The notes under the pieces are model-generated. The model was not told the DNA's origin, did not search any database, and worked only from the letters and a program-made list of their open reading frames with translations. DNA of 62,437 nucleotides from an uncultured Lachnospiraceae bacterium (lineage in GTDB: Bacteria; Bacillota; Clostridia; Lachnospirales; Lachnospiraceae), in contig CAOKQK010000008.1 of the NCBI GenBank assembly GCA_948470905.1, positions 1 to 62,437 of the forward strand, written 5' to 3'. Shown here piece by piece: positions 43,293 through 52,387 of this stretch (positions are counted from its first letter, which is position 1; every line of letters begins with the position of its first letter). A program made the translations under genes and the position numbers.

Positions 43293-45794
43293 TCACCGGT
43301 CCATTTTCTCCTCCGCTTCTTCGATACTGCTGTAGCCATACATTTTGACGCTGTTTTCCATAATATCCCTTGCCGTATTTTTCCCCAGGCGGGCATATCT
43401 CACGATATACCTGCCGTACAGCTCCAGCATCTTGTCAGAGTAAGTGCCAAGCTCTCCCCGCAGATACGTCTCATAAGAGGTATTAAAGGGATTATCCTCC
43501 GAGGTATGGATACTTCGCGCATTATCCGCAAGCACAGGATGCTGCCCTGCAAATTCTTCCATCCATGCCACCTGTATGCCGCAGATCTGCTCAATGATGC
43601 GCTTCTTATCCTCAGACAACAGCGGGAAATTATCTTTGATCTCCTCATATCTCTCAGGCGCCGTGCTCTCCATCATGCGCCCGTACTTTTCCTCTATCAG
43701 GTTATGCCCTCTCTGATATTCCCTGTGAAAATCATACAGATACTGCATGAGCATGCTGCGGTCCCAGGTCATATACTGGCTCTTACGCATGATGGAAAAG
43801 GTAAACCAGTCATTCTGGCAGCTTGCCCTGCCGCCCTCGTTTTGAACCTTGTCAAAGGCTTCAAACTCCAGCCTGGCGATCTCCTCCACCAGCTCATGGT
43901 CTGTTTTCGCCGCCAGAGATGCCTTGTACACCAGCTCCTGGCTGTGGGCGTCCAGATAACTGTCCGTATCACTGATGAAACCGGCGCTGTAGAGCTCCAT
44001 GGCAAAGCAGGCGCCAAGCCATTCTATTGTGCCGTGTATGCTTTCCGCACCCTCTGCTGTCTTTGTATTCTCCGCGTTTTGGACGCTCTCCGCTCCTTTG
44101 GCGACTTCTGCGTTCCAGGCACCCTCCGCTCCTTTGGCGACTTCTGCGTTCCAGGCACCCTCCGCTCCTTTGGCTCCTTCCATGTTTTGGACGCTCTCCG
44201 CTCCTTTGGCGTTTTTCGCGCCCCCACCCAGCTTTCCGCCTATTTCACGCAGGAGACTCTCCACCTCCCTGGCTAATTCCAGACATTGCAGGCTGTGGTA
44301 CAGCCACTTGTCGTGAGGGGGATATTTGCCTTCTATATAATGCTGCAGTTTCATTGCCTCTTTGACGCCATCCCAGGCAATCATGTGAGCTGTAAGACAG
44401 TCGCCCCGCCTCAGCATCCTGGGATAATTGTACTGTGCCGCCTGGGCAAACTTTGCCGCGCTCTCCGCCAGCTTCAGGTACAGGATTTCCTCCGGATAGC
44501 CCCGCTGCAGCTTCTTTCGGAAATTAGAAAAAATTCCCTCGTCGTCCCGGAATACCTCTCCGTTGACTGCCGCCGCAAGAGAAGCATCGCTGACACTGTG
44601 CCAGTCAATCCCTTCATAGGTGTCCGCCCCCACAAGACTGCGGTAAAAGTCCGAAATCCTTATGACACCCCGCCTGTTTCTTCCGCTGACACGAGGGGCG
44701 CGGCAGTAGCCCTGAAAATTCCGGGGTAGCGCCTCATATGCCGCCTGCAGCGCCTCCCCAACCTCATCATAGGTATTATCGCTGACCCACATACAGAATT
44801 CCGGACCCCAGTCATGATCCCTGGAGACAGGATCATCCCAGCCAAAGCAGTCGGACCCCCTCCCCACAAGCCCTACGGCAATCCTTCCCACATAATCCGG
44901 GAATTTCTGCTCTATCATTGGACGGCCGAAGGTTTCGTAATACGCCTTTGACAGGCGCATGCCTGTCCCCGGTTCCGCACCGTCTGACAATGCCTCTCCC
45001 AGCTCCCGCATCTTCCTCTCACAGTCCGACACATATTCCTGCAGCCTGTTATAGTACTCATTTTTCCCCAGGCTTCGCTCCACGCTTTCCATAGCTTCTT
45101 TATAACAGCGCAGCGCCTCGTTATATTCCCCTTTATGGTAATAGCATGCTCCCATTGCGGTGAGCGCAGCCCCGTAGTGGCTGTCTGAAATGCCCCTGCG
45201 CCGGAAGATTTCTTCCGCCTTTACCGCATGGGATAAAGCTTCTTCCATCTGCCCCAGCTGCACACAGGTACCTGCAAGATTTGCATGGGTGACTGCCGTC
45301 TCATAGGACCCGCCTTTTTGTTGTACAATTTCCAGCGCCTGAAGCAGATTTTCCTTTGCCCTGGCAAAATCCCCCATCTCCTGGTACAGCAGGCTGAGAT
45401 TGTTTTTCAGACTTGCCACAAGCATATCGTCCGAAGGAAGCTGGCTGCTGTATATGCCCTGCACCTGGGTATAATAATCCAGAGATTCCTCCAGTCTGCC
45501 ACAGGCACGATAAGCATTTGCCACATTGAGGAGCGTAGTTGCATAAGGGATCGTACCCTCCAGCCCCATACGCTTCGCCTGCGCGATTGCCTGGGCTGCT
45601 ATACTGTACGCACTCTCCCGCTGGCTGGTCTCCCGATAATAACTCAAAAGCTCATTCAGCAGCTGCAGCAGGCTGCCGTCATCCTCCTCCCGGACAGCCT
45701 CCACAATGGACTGCTGCATGAGCTTTTCCGCCTCCTGCCCTTTATTTTGTTCAAATAATTCATCCACTTGCGCCAAAATCCGCTGAATATCCAT
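43293..45794 (-). CDS. TPR protein with DUF4037 nucleotidyltransferase-like and DUF4125 domains
   Basis: The 833-aa protein has an N-terminal tetratricopeptide array (about 1-260), then a DUF4037-like domain with a nucleotidyltransferase-like motif (GRGSDCFGWDDPVSRDHDWG, about 310-330), an Ala/Glu-rich repeat spacer (about 530-585) and a C-terminal DUF4125 domain (AFDKVQNEGGRASCQNDWF, SIMRKSQYMTWDRSMLMQY). It is soluble. The family is widespread in Lachnospiraceae and its biochemical role is unknown; a GS-DxD centre suggests nucleotide transfer. The spacer is encoded by 36-bp tandem repeats. A GTGCGC palindrome precedes the gene. Confidence 0.8.
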   Translation of the reverse strand: MDIQRILAQVDELFEQNKGQEAEKLMQQSIVEAVREEDDGSLLQLLNELLSYYRETSQRESAYSIAAQAIAQAKRMGLEGTIPYATTLLNVANAYRACGRLEESLDYYTQVQGIYSSQLPSDDMLVASLKNNLSLLYQEMGDFARAKENLLQALEIVQQKGGSYETAVTHANLAGTCVQLGQMEEALSHAVKAEEIFRRRGISDSHYGAALTAMGACYYHKGEYNEALRCYKEAMESVERSLGKNEYYNRLQEYVSDCERKMRELGEALSDGAEPGTGMRLSKAYYETFGRPMIEQKFPDYVGRIAVGLVGRGSDCFGWDDPVSRDHDWGPEFCMWVSDNTYDEVGEALQAAYEALPRNFQGYCRAPRVSGRNRRGVIRISDFYRSLVGADTYEGIDWHSVSDASLAAAVNGEVFRDDEGIFSNFRKKLQRGYPEEILYLKLAESAAKFAQAAQYNYPRMLRRGDCLTAHMIAWDGVKEAMKLQHYIEGKYPPHDKWLYHSLQCLELAREVESLLREIGGKLGGGAKNAKGAESVQNMEGAKGAEGAWNAEVAKGAEGAWNAEVAKGAESVQNAENTKTAEGAESIHGTIEWLGACFAMELYSAGFISDTDSYLDAHSQELVYKASLAAKTDHELVEEIARLEFEAFDKVQNEGGRASCQNDWFTFSIMRKSQYMTWDRSMLMQYLYDFHREYQRGHNLIEEKYGRMMESTAPERYEEIKDNFPLLSEDKKRIIEQICGIQVAWMEEFAGQHPVLADNARSIHTSEDNPFNTSYETYLRGELGTYSDKMLELYGRYIVRYARLGKNTARDIMENSVKMYGYSSIEEAEEKMDR
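44057..44210 (-). repeat. 36-bp tandem repeats inside the DUF4125 gene
   Basis: Units begin at 44057, 44093, 44129, 44165 and 44201 with exact 36-bp spacing; the two central units are identical, the outer ones vary. Each encodes a 12-residue block of the type AKGAEGAWNAEV or AKGAESVQNAEN. The period keeps the reading frame, so copy changes would only lengthen the spacer. Confidence 0.8.
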
Positions 45795-45852
45795 TCTGAT
45801 GCCTTACCCTTTCACAAGCAAACGTGCGCTGCAAGGCGCACAACCAAAATCA

Positions 45853-45873
45853 GGCAGGGAAATCCTCCCTGCC
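45853..45873 (-). terminator. Terminator of the FecR-cyclase operon
   Basis: GGCAGGGA (45853-45860) and TCCCTGCC (45866-45873) pair over 8 bp; on the minus strand TGATTTTGGTT follows. It lies just after the last gene of the signalling operon and before the DUF4125 gene. Confidence 0.55.
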
Positions 45874-45881
45874 TTTACAGC

Positions 45882-46673
45882 CTATCTTTGGAACGGTTCA
45901 TCAATAAATCTTTTGATATACTCCAGACTTTTCTGTATTTTATCCAAACCGTTCATCTCCAGGAGCATGCTGGACTCCTGCAGCCCATTATCCTTTATCA
46001 GCTGGAATATAAGCTCCCAGTCAATGCTGCCCTCTCCCAGGACCAGATGCTCGTCATGCTCCAGGTGATTGTCATTGAGGTGGAAATGACGGACATAGGG
46101 AGCAAGCTCCTGGAACCATCGTTCCGGCTTCTCCTGGGAGAGCATCAGATGCGCTGCGTCCAAACAGACGCCAAACCTGTCCTCATCCTCCAGGGAAGCG
46201 GCAAGATCCCTTAATTCAAACGGCGACTTTTCGTCAAACATATTCTCACAGTATATCTCCAGACCGGTATTTTCCGCCAGGAACCTGCGCATGGTCTGCC
46301 CCATCACCTCCAGCCAGTTGGAACGATACTTTTCATCGCTCACAAGCTGAGGCGCCAGCCCTGTATGAAACACCACTCCTCTGCAGCCAAGCTCACAGGC
46401 AATCTCCATGGACTGCTGCATACGGTACAGGCTGTGCCTGCGGATACCGCTGTCCCAGCTGAAAGGAACAATGTCAAAAAATGCGCCGTGCAAAGTATCT
46501 GTGCCTGCTGGTCTGTCCAGGCTCTTATACAGAGCAATCCTCTGCTTTAACAGCTTCTTGTTATCCAGCAGGTCCGGCATAAAAAAATCATTGTATTCAA
46601 AGCCCAGGGAATATTTTTCTGCCAATTCCGCATATTTATCCAGCTCCCCTGCGCCGGGAATTATCTCTATCAT
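45882..46673 (-). CDS. Sugar phosphate isomerase/epimerase-like TIM barrel protein
   Basis: The 263-aa protein matches the AP-endonuclease-2/xylose-isomerase-like TIM barrel. Metal-ligand-like positions are Glu in IYCENMFDE, Asp and His in CLDAAHLML, His in HFHLNDNHLEHD and Glu in LEMNGLDK. Sugar isomerase or epimerase activity is the usual role; endonuclease IV is less likely because of the short length. Its start overlaps the HD-GYP stop codon by 4 nt, so it is the last gene of the signalling operon, an unexpected partner for second-messenger proteins. Confidence 0.8.
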   Translation of the reverse strand: MIEIIPGAGELDKYAELAEKYSLGFEYNDFFMPDLLDNKKLLKQRIALYKSLDRPAGTDTLHGAFFDIVPFSWDSGIRRHSLYRMQQSMEIACELGCRGVVFHTGLAPQLVSDEKYRSNWLEVMGQTMRRFLAENTGLEIYCENMFDEKSPFELRDLAASLEDEDRFGVCLDAAHLMLSQEKPERWFQELAPYVRHFHLNDNHLEHDEHLVLGEGSIDWELIFQLIKDNGLQESSMLLEMNGLDKIQKSLEYIKRFIDEPFQR

Positions 46674-48175
46674 ACGCTTTCCTCTGCCCGTTCATTGGAG
46701 AACATGAAAAGGTGGACATCATCACCCATTTCATGCAAAGCCTCTTTAAACAGCTCCAATATATTTTTATCTATCTTCCCCTGATCTGCCATATCATCCA
46801 ACACAGAAAGCGCTTTCGCCTCCTCCATGGATTTCTTATAGGGCCTGTCAGAGCTTGTCAATGCCTCAAACACATCCACCACAGCCAGTATGCGCGCTTC
46901 AAAGGGGATTTCCTCACCCTTCAAGCCCCTGGGATAGCCGCTGCCGTCCAGAAGCTCATGATGCGCTCCCGCCCATTGGATAATATGCGGATACCGCTCC
47001 CCAAAATTCATTTTGCTCAGATATTTCTCCGTATATTCCACATGGGAGCAGATAATATTCCTTTCCTCCTGTGTCAGGTTGCCCTTACGCACAGTCAGGC
47101 ATTCCTGTTCATACAGGGACAGGAATGGAATCTTGTTCCCGTTCACCCCATTGTACTTCCTTGCCGCAAGCGCTTTGACATACTCCACATCCTCGTCTGT
47201 CAAAACAGACTTCCTATTGATCTCCTCGATCCTCTGCTGTGCGTCCAGCAGGTTATTCTTTTCCTCGATCCACCGGGATTTGCTGATCCTGCCCTCCAGA
47301 TAATCAATATGGTACAGCGCTGTCAAATGTTCAAAATGCTCCATCACAAGAGCCAGCTTTCCCCCAAGGCGGGTCGTCTTGTCTATGACCTCATTGGGGA
47401 TCACCAGCTTCCCGATGTCGTGCATCAGCGCCGCCATCAAGATTTCGTCCCGTCCCTCCGCCGAGAAATGCAAAGGAACGGTCCCTTCTGCATGCCGTCT
47501 GTTTATGTAATCCACCAGCATCCTCACATAGAGGTACACATTTCTGGAATGATAATAATTATAAGGAATACGCGTGTCAATGGCGTCCGTGAACACCTGC
47601 GTAATAGAAATCATAAGCTGCTCTATCTCATGCACGAACTTCATATTAGAGACAGCAACCGCAGCCTGGGAGCCAAGGGACTCCATGATCTTCTCGCACT
47701 CCTTCTCAAAAGGGATCACCGTCCCTTCCGCATTTTGAGCATTGATCAGCTGCACTACGCCAATCAGCTTATCCTCATGATTCACCAACGGGAAGACCAG
47801 CATGGACTTCGTGCGGTAGCCTGTCAGCTTGTCGTATTCCCTTGGCCCGCTGAAGTCAAACTCCTCGCAGCTGTAAGCATCCTCGATGTTCAAAAGCTTT
47901 CTGTGGAGCGCGGCATAAGCACAGATATTTTTCTCTGACAAAGGCACCGGCGGATACTGCTCTTTGTCCTGCCCCTTGCGGTTGACCCCAAGGGAAATAT
48001 TCTTTGTAATACAAAAACGCAGCCGTTCATTTTCATAAAGGTAAAGGGTACCGCCGTCGCTCCCCGTAAGGTCCATAGCGCAATCCACTATTTTCGCCAA
48101 AAGCTCGTCATAGTTGCGCTCCGCCGTCAGCTGAATCCCTATTTCAAGTATCTTGTCAATCTGTGTCCGCTCCAT
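46670..48175 (-). CDS. GAF-HD-GYP phosphodiesterase
   Basis: The 501-aa protein has an N-terminal GAF sensor (about 10-180) and a C-terminal HD-GYP domain (about 205-480). The metal site is intact: ALMHDIGKLVIP, GAHHELLDGSGYPRGLKGEEIP as the HHE and GYP motifs. HD-GYP enzymes hydrolyse c-di-GMP or related cyclic dinucleotides. An unusual insertion of about 80 residues (EKNNLLDAQQRIEEINRKS) separates the HD and GYP halves. Its start overlaps the upstream cyclase gene by 20 nt, which places cyclase and phosphodiesterase in fixed ratio. Confidence 0.9.
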   Translation of the reverse strand: MERTQIDKILEIGIQLTAERNYDELLAKIVDCAMDLTGSDGGTLYLYENERLRFCITKNISLGVNRKGQDKEQYPPVPLSEKNICAYAALHRKLLNIEDAYSCEEFDFSGPREYDKLTGYRTKSMLVFPLVNHEDKLIGVVQLINAQNAEGTVIPFEKECEKIMESLGSQAAVAVSNMKFVHEIEQLMISITQVFTDAIDTRIPYNYYHSRNVYLYVRMLVDYINRRHAEGTVPLHFSAEGRDEILMAALMHDIGKLVIPNEVIDKTTRLGGKLALVMEHFEHLTALYHIDYLEGRISKSRWIEEKNNLLDAQQRIEEINRKSVLTDEDVEYVKALAARKYNGVNGNKIPFLSLYEQECLTVRKGNLTQEERNIICSHVEYTEKYLSKMNFGERYPHIIQWAGAHHELLDGSGYPRGLKGEEIPFEARILAVVDVFEALTSSDRPYKKSMEEAKALSVLDDMADQGKIDKNILELFKEALHEMGDDVHLFMFSNERAEESV

Positions 48176-49994
48176 TTACACCCTCCAATGCAGTCTCCCC
48201 TGCAATATTCAATGAATAGACCTTTATTTTATCCTGTCTGCCCTTTAGGCTCTGCTCTCCCAGCAATTCCGCACGAAACCTGCTGCTGACCTGCTCATAC
48301 ATCTGGCTGCTGATAAGCACCTGTCCTCTCTTTGCCACACTCTCCAGACGCTCCGCCACATTTACCACATCCCCTATGGCTGTATAATCCATGCGGTAAC
48401 TGCACCCGATATTTCCCACAACCGCCTTGCCGCAGTGGACACCCACGCCACAGGCGATCTCAATGCCAAAATCCCTTTTCATGGCGGCATTCATCTCATC
48501 CACAGCCTTCACGATATCAATTCCCGTTTTCACAGCCTTAAAGTGATAATCCGGCACATCCAGCGGGGCATTGTACACCGCCATGACGGCATCTCCGATA
48601 AACTTATCCAGAGTACCCTCATTCTTAAAAATTGCCTCCGTCACCTGACCCAGATACCGGTTCAGGATGTCCACGATCACTGCTGGGCTCAACCCCTCCG
48701 ACATGGACGTAAAACCTCTGATATCCACGAACAGCACGGCGATATCCCTGCTCTGCCCGCCAAGCTCAATCTGATAATTTTTGCTCTTTCCCAGCTCATC
48801 CACCACCTGGGGAGCCATATAAGTACGGAAGACACTGAGGATCTTCTGCTTGCGGAAACGCTCCGCTATGTATCCCGTCATCATCCTGACAAGCAGGATC
48901 AGCGCAATGAACATGACAGGAGTCAGGCATCTCCAGTAAATCCCCCTGGTATAGAGCAGATACGCCGCTGCCATGACTGCCGCCTCCAGCACGATGCCTC
49001 CCACAAGCCCCACGGCAAAATGTTTGTGGCTGGCAAGAAGCGCATAGCCTCCTACGAGCAAGGCAGCTGTCAGCGCGCAGACCCAGGCTGTCAGATTGAC
49101 AAAGGTCCTGCCGTCCAGAAGCGCATTCAGATGATTTGCCTGCACTTCCACTCCATTCATGACTGTGCTCCTCGCCACAGGAACCATATATTGATCCATC
49201 ATGCCGGAAGAATAAGCGCCCACAAACACAATACTATTCTGGAAGACCTTGGGATCAATTCGTCCTTCCACCACATCAACGTAAGAATATATCTCATACA
49301 TTCCCGGTTCCGCCGTGTAATCAAAGCCATAAATCCCCTGTGCGTCCGTGGCGGGAGGCTCTGCCTGCGCGCCGACGGACTCCTGATAACAGCGGTAAAT
49401 CTCATAAGCAAAATTATACCTTGTCTCGCCACCCCAATCCGTGGAAAGCACAGAGCGGCGCACATAATTGTCACTGTCCTGCACTACATTCGTAAAGCCC
49501 TGCCTGCTGACTGCCTCAAGCGCCTCATAGGGCTCCTCTACCTGCTCCACGTACATGGTGTTCATCTTCAGGCTTCCATCCTCCTGCACTTCCAGCTTCG
49601 CAGCATAATTCAGATAGGAAGCCATTACCACATGGTCATACTTCGCTGCCGCCTCCGCAAGAGCCATATCCCCTTCTTCATCGCGATCACCGAAATAATT
49701 GATATCGAAGGCGATTACCGACGGCGCGTATCCTTCATCAAAGGCATTGATCAGGTCCGCCGCCTGCTGCCTTGACCAGCCCCCAAAAGGGCCCAGCTCC
49801 TGCAGGGACTTTTCATCAATGCCGATAATCTTGATCCTGTTGTCCACAGGCTTTTCCCGTATAAAAAGCCCGTCTCCCAGCCAATATTCAAACTTGGCAA
49901 AGGGAGACGCAAAAGTCAGTAATGCAGCTGCCAACGCCGCACCGACTATCAGCAACAAATACTTTATATTCTGTTTCAAAACCTGTATCTTCAT
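48156..49994 (-). CDS. CHASE2-class III adenylate/guanylate cyclase
   Basis: The 612-aa membrane protein has an N-terminal helix, an extracellular CHASE2 sensor (about 30-290), three membrane helices (about 300-375) and a C-terminal class III cyclase domain (about 415-590). The metal-binding Asp residues are in FVDIRGFTSM and FIGDAVMAVYN; transition-state residues Asn and Arg in YTAIGDVVNVAERLE. Lys in DKFIGD favours ATP as substrate. It overlaps the FecR gene by 4 nt and the HD-GYP gene by 20 nt. CHASE2 cyclases next to FecR-domain proteins suggest an envelope sensor. Confidence 0.92.
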   Translation of the reverse strand: MKIQVLKQNIKYLLLIVGAALAAALLTFASPFAKFEYWLGDGLFIREKPVDNRIKIIGIDEKSLQELGPFGGWSRQQAADLINAFDEGYAPSVIAFDINYFGDRDEEGDMALAEAAAKYDHVVMASYLNYAAKLEVQEDGSLKMNTMYVEQVEEPYEALEAVSRQGFTNVVQDSDNYVRRSVLSTDWGGETRYNFAYEIYRCYQESVGAQAEPPATDAQGIYGFDYTAEPGMYEIYSYVDVVEGRIDPKVFQNSIVFVGAYSSGMMDQYMVPVARSTVMNGVEVQANHLNALLDGRTFVNLTAWVCALTAALLVGGYALLASHKHFAVGLVGGIVLEAAVMAAAYLLYTRGIYWRCLTPVMFIALILLVRMMTGYIAERFRKQKILSVFRTYMAPQVVDELGKSKNYQIELGGQSRDIAVLFVDIRGFTSMSEGLSPAVIVDILNRYLGQVTEAIFKNEGTLDKFIGDAVMAVYNAPLDVPDYHFKAVKTGIDIVKAVDEMNAAMKRDFGIEIACGVGVHCGKAVVGNIGCSYRMDYTAIGDVVNVAERLESVAKRGQVLISSQMYEQVSSRFRAELLGEQSLKGRQDKIKVYSLNIAGETALEGVNGADTD

Positions 49995-52285
49995 GACTCA
50001 CCTGCAGGTACATCTGACGGTGCCGGGCTTGGCTCCTCCGATGGCGCCGGGCTGGGTCCTGCCGACGGCGATGGGCTCGGTTCCTCTGACGGCGCCGGGC
50101 TTGGCTCCGCCGACGGCGAAGGACACGGTTCCTCCGATGGTGCCGGGCTTGGCTCCTCTGACGGCGAAGGGCTCGGTTTCTCTGATGGTGCCGGGCTTGG
50201 CTCCGCCGACGGCGATGGGCTCGGTTCCTCCGACGGCGAAGGACATGGTTCCTCCGATGGCGCCGGGCTCGGCTCCGCCGACGGCGATGGGCTCGGCTCC
50301 TCTGATGGCGCCGGGCTTGGTTCCTCCGACGGCAAAGGACTCGGCTCCTCTGACGGCGAAGGGCTGGGCTCCTCGGCATCACCCACTTTTATACTGTAAC
50401 AAATGCCTAATTTTTCAGAAACTCTTACTTTATAGAGGTTTCCATTCTTATCTTTCCATGCAGGATATAGTACCAGGTCTTCCACTACCGCATAAATATC
50501 AAAGTTCCATGCAACGCCGTTTGCCTGATACCAGCCCACAAACTCAAACCCCAAGCCCCAAACTTCACCAAAATTCGGAATACTGGTAGCTTTAGCACCT
50601 TCCTGCCTCCCAGCCAGATCCCCCTTCCTCACGTTGTCAAAACGATAAAGAATCGGCTTTAGGATTCCCGCCGCCTCACCAGCATTTTCAGGATCCTTCC
50701 CGCTGAGCAAAACATGCGGAATCATATAAGATACCCCGCAATATCCTTCCTGTGGCGGCGCAGGAGACTCTGTAGGCTTCGCACTGGGTGCCACCGTAGG
50801 TATCGGTGTAGGTTCTGTTGTAGGTACCGGCGTAGGCTCTGTTGTAGGTTCTGCCGTCGGTGCCAATGTTGGCTCTGCTGTAGGTTCTGCCGTCGGTGCC
50901 AAAGTAGGTTCTGTTGTAGGTGCCAGCGTAGGCTCTGTTGTAGGTTCTGCCGTCGGTGCCAATGTCGGCTCTACTGTAGGCGCTGCCGTCGGTGCCAATG
51001 TCGGCTCTGCTGTAGGCGCTGCCGTCGGTGCCGAACTAGGCTCTACTGTCGGTGCCAATGTAGGCTCTGCCGTCGGTGCCAAAGTAGGTTCTGCTGTAGG
51101 CGCTGCGGTCGGTTCCTGCGTAGGCACCGGGCTGGGTACAGGCGTCGGTTCCAATGTAGGCATCGGTGCAGGCTCCACAGTCGGTTCAGGATCTTCCTCC
51201 TCTTGGTCGTCCTCATCTTCCTCCGGTTCAAGTGTGTCTGTAAACACAGGCTCTGACGTCACCGCAGGTACTTCCGTAGCCACAGGCTCTGCAGCAGCCG
51301 GTGACACCGTTGGTACAGGCACCGGTGTCACTACTGGCAGGGCTGTAGGCACAGGTGCTGCGGTCGCTGCCGGAGCAGGCGCTGTTGTCACCGCAGGTAC
51401 CGGTGTCGCTGTCGGTTCAGGCGCTGCCGTCGCTTCCGGAGCAGGCTCAGCTGTCACCTCAGGCACCGCTGTCGGTTCAGGCGCTGCCGTCGCTGTCGGA
51501 GCAGGCGCTGCTGTCACCTCAGGCACTGCTGTCGGTTCAGGTGCCGCTGTTGCCGTTGGCGCGGGTGCAGTCTCATCCAAGTCCGCGCTTCCAACATCCA
51601 GCGTCCTTCCCTCCTTGCTGATCTGCTGCAGCTGCTCACGCACCCTTTCATCTATCAAATCATCAGAGATAGTTCCTTTCTCCACAAATACCTTTGGGGA
51701 GGCGCTGTCCTCAAATATCGTGTATTCACCGGCACTGTACAGGACAGGCTCTTCCCCGCCCATTCCGACTGCAACACTGCCGTCATAGACCAATACTGCA
51801 ATCCGCCCGTCCTCGTTCTCTACCTCAAACACCGTCCCGCGCACAGACATGGTTGCGTTGGGAGTCGCTATCTCATAGGAGGAACCCTCGCTCATCGGAT
51901 TGCGTATATCATTCAAAATACTGCCGCCCTCAAGGCTGATCGACGTCTTTCCGCTGTTCCCGTCGCCTTCCGCAACTACCGTCATTGCCCCGGCTTCCCC
52001 CAGCATCACATATTTGTCCGTATCCAGGCAGAGAACCACATACGCCTCCTCCGCCGTAGCCACGCGGTCCCCCGATACCAGGTTCATATTCGCCGACGCT
52101 GTCAGCGTTCCCACGCCGCCTCTTTCTATACTGACGTCCCCCTCCAGCTCCACAATCTTGATGGAGCGGTAAGAAGGTTCCTTCCCGCCTCCCAGAAGCA
52201 CTGTTGCCACAATGAGCACTGCCAGCAGAGCCACTCCAGCCGCTGCCGCGATCCATAGTTTCTTCTGTTTCATCATCTTTTCCAT
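49991..52285 (-). CDS. FecR-domain surface protein with proline-rich repeats and an InlB-type repeat
   Basis: The 764-aa protein has one N-terminal membrane helix (WIAAAAGVALLAVLIVATVLL), an extracellular FecR domain (about 35-140; ASANMNLVSGDRVATAEEA, SVRGTVFEVENEDG), a long Pro/Thr/Ala-rich segment (about 235-520), a domain resembling an InlB/Flg_new repeat (FEFVGWYQANGVAWNFDIYA) and a C-terminal Ser-Pro-Glu tail (SPSPSEEPSPAPSEEP). The proline-rich parts probably cross the cell wall. The ATG at 52285 follows GGGTGAGGGTG. As first gene of the cyclase operon it may present a signal to the CHASE2 sensor. Confidence 0.85.
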   Translation of the reverse strand: MEKMMKQKKLWIAAAAGVALLAVLIVATVLLGGGKEPSYRSIKIVELEGDVSIERGGVGTLTASANMNLVSGDRVATAEEAYVVLCLDTDKYVMLGEAGAMTVVAEGDGNSGKTSISLEGGSILNDIRNPMSEGSSYEIATPNATMSVRGTVFEVENEDGRIAVLVYDGSVAVGMGGEEPVLYSAGEYTIFEDSASPKVFVEKGTISDDLIDERVREQLQQISKEGRTLDVGSADLDETAPAPTATAAPEPTAVPEVTAAPAPTATAAPEPTAVPEVTAEPAPEATAAPEPTATPVPAVTTAPAPAATAAPVPTALPVVTPVPVPTVSPAAAEPVATEVPAVTSEPVFTDTLEPEEDEDDQEEEDPEPTVEPAPMPTLEPTPVPSPVPTQEPTAAPTAEPTLAPTAEPTLAPTVEPSSAPTAAPTAEPTLAPTAAPTVEPTLAPTAEPTTEPTLAPTTEPTLAPTAEPTAEPTLAPTAEPTTEPTPVPTTEPTPIPTVAPSAKPTESPAPPQEGYCGVSYMIPHVLLSGKDPENAGEAAGILKPILYRFDNVRKGDLAGRQEGAKATSIPNFGEVWGLGFEFVGWYQANGVAWNFDIYAVVEDLVLYPAWKDKNGNLYKVRVSEKLGICYSIKVGDAEEPSPSPSEEPSPLPSEEPSPAPSEEPSPSPSAEPSPAPSEEPCPSPSEEPSPSPSAEPSPAPSEKPSPSPSEEPSPAPSEEPCPSPSAEPSPAPSEEPSPSPSAGPSPAPSEEPSPAPSDVPAGES
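50003..50368 (-). repeat. Degenerate 18-24 bp coding repeats, Ser-Pro-Glu tail
   Basis: The units GGCTCCTCCGATGGCG, GGCTCCGCCGACGGCG and variants recur some 17-20 times and encode (S/A)(E/A/G)(E/G/K)PSP(S/A)PS. The block is prone to slippage. A second repetitive block (50790-51170, GTAGG-TCTGCCGTCGGTGCC units) encodes PTLAPTAEPT repeats, and a third (51350-51560) APTATAAPEPTAVPEVT. Confidence 0.8.
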
Positions 52286-52330
52286 AACACCCTCACCCCT
52301 GTCCAACAAAATACACCTTAATACATTTAT

Positions 52331-52360
52331 ATCATACTACCTCCGGCAAAGATTTGTCAA
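52331..52360 (-). promoter_or_regulatory. Promoter of the FecR-cyclase operon
   Basis: On the minus strand TTGACA (52360-52355) and TATGAT (52336-52331) are 18 bp apart, about 40 nt before the FecR start codon. It is the only good promoter before this four-gene overlap chain. Confidence 0.65.
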
Positions 52361-52387
52361 TTACTCCCATAAAAAGTATGCATTTTG

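Noticed and set aside
44057-44210. CRISPR array (regular 36-bp period).
   Set aside because: The units are contiguous without spacers, in frame and within a coding gene.
49888-50382. Arg-rich ORF on the minus strand and similar long frames opposite the FecR gene.
   Set aside because: They are shadow frames of the Pro/Ser/Glu repeat coding sequence.
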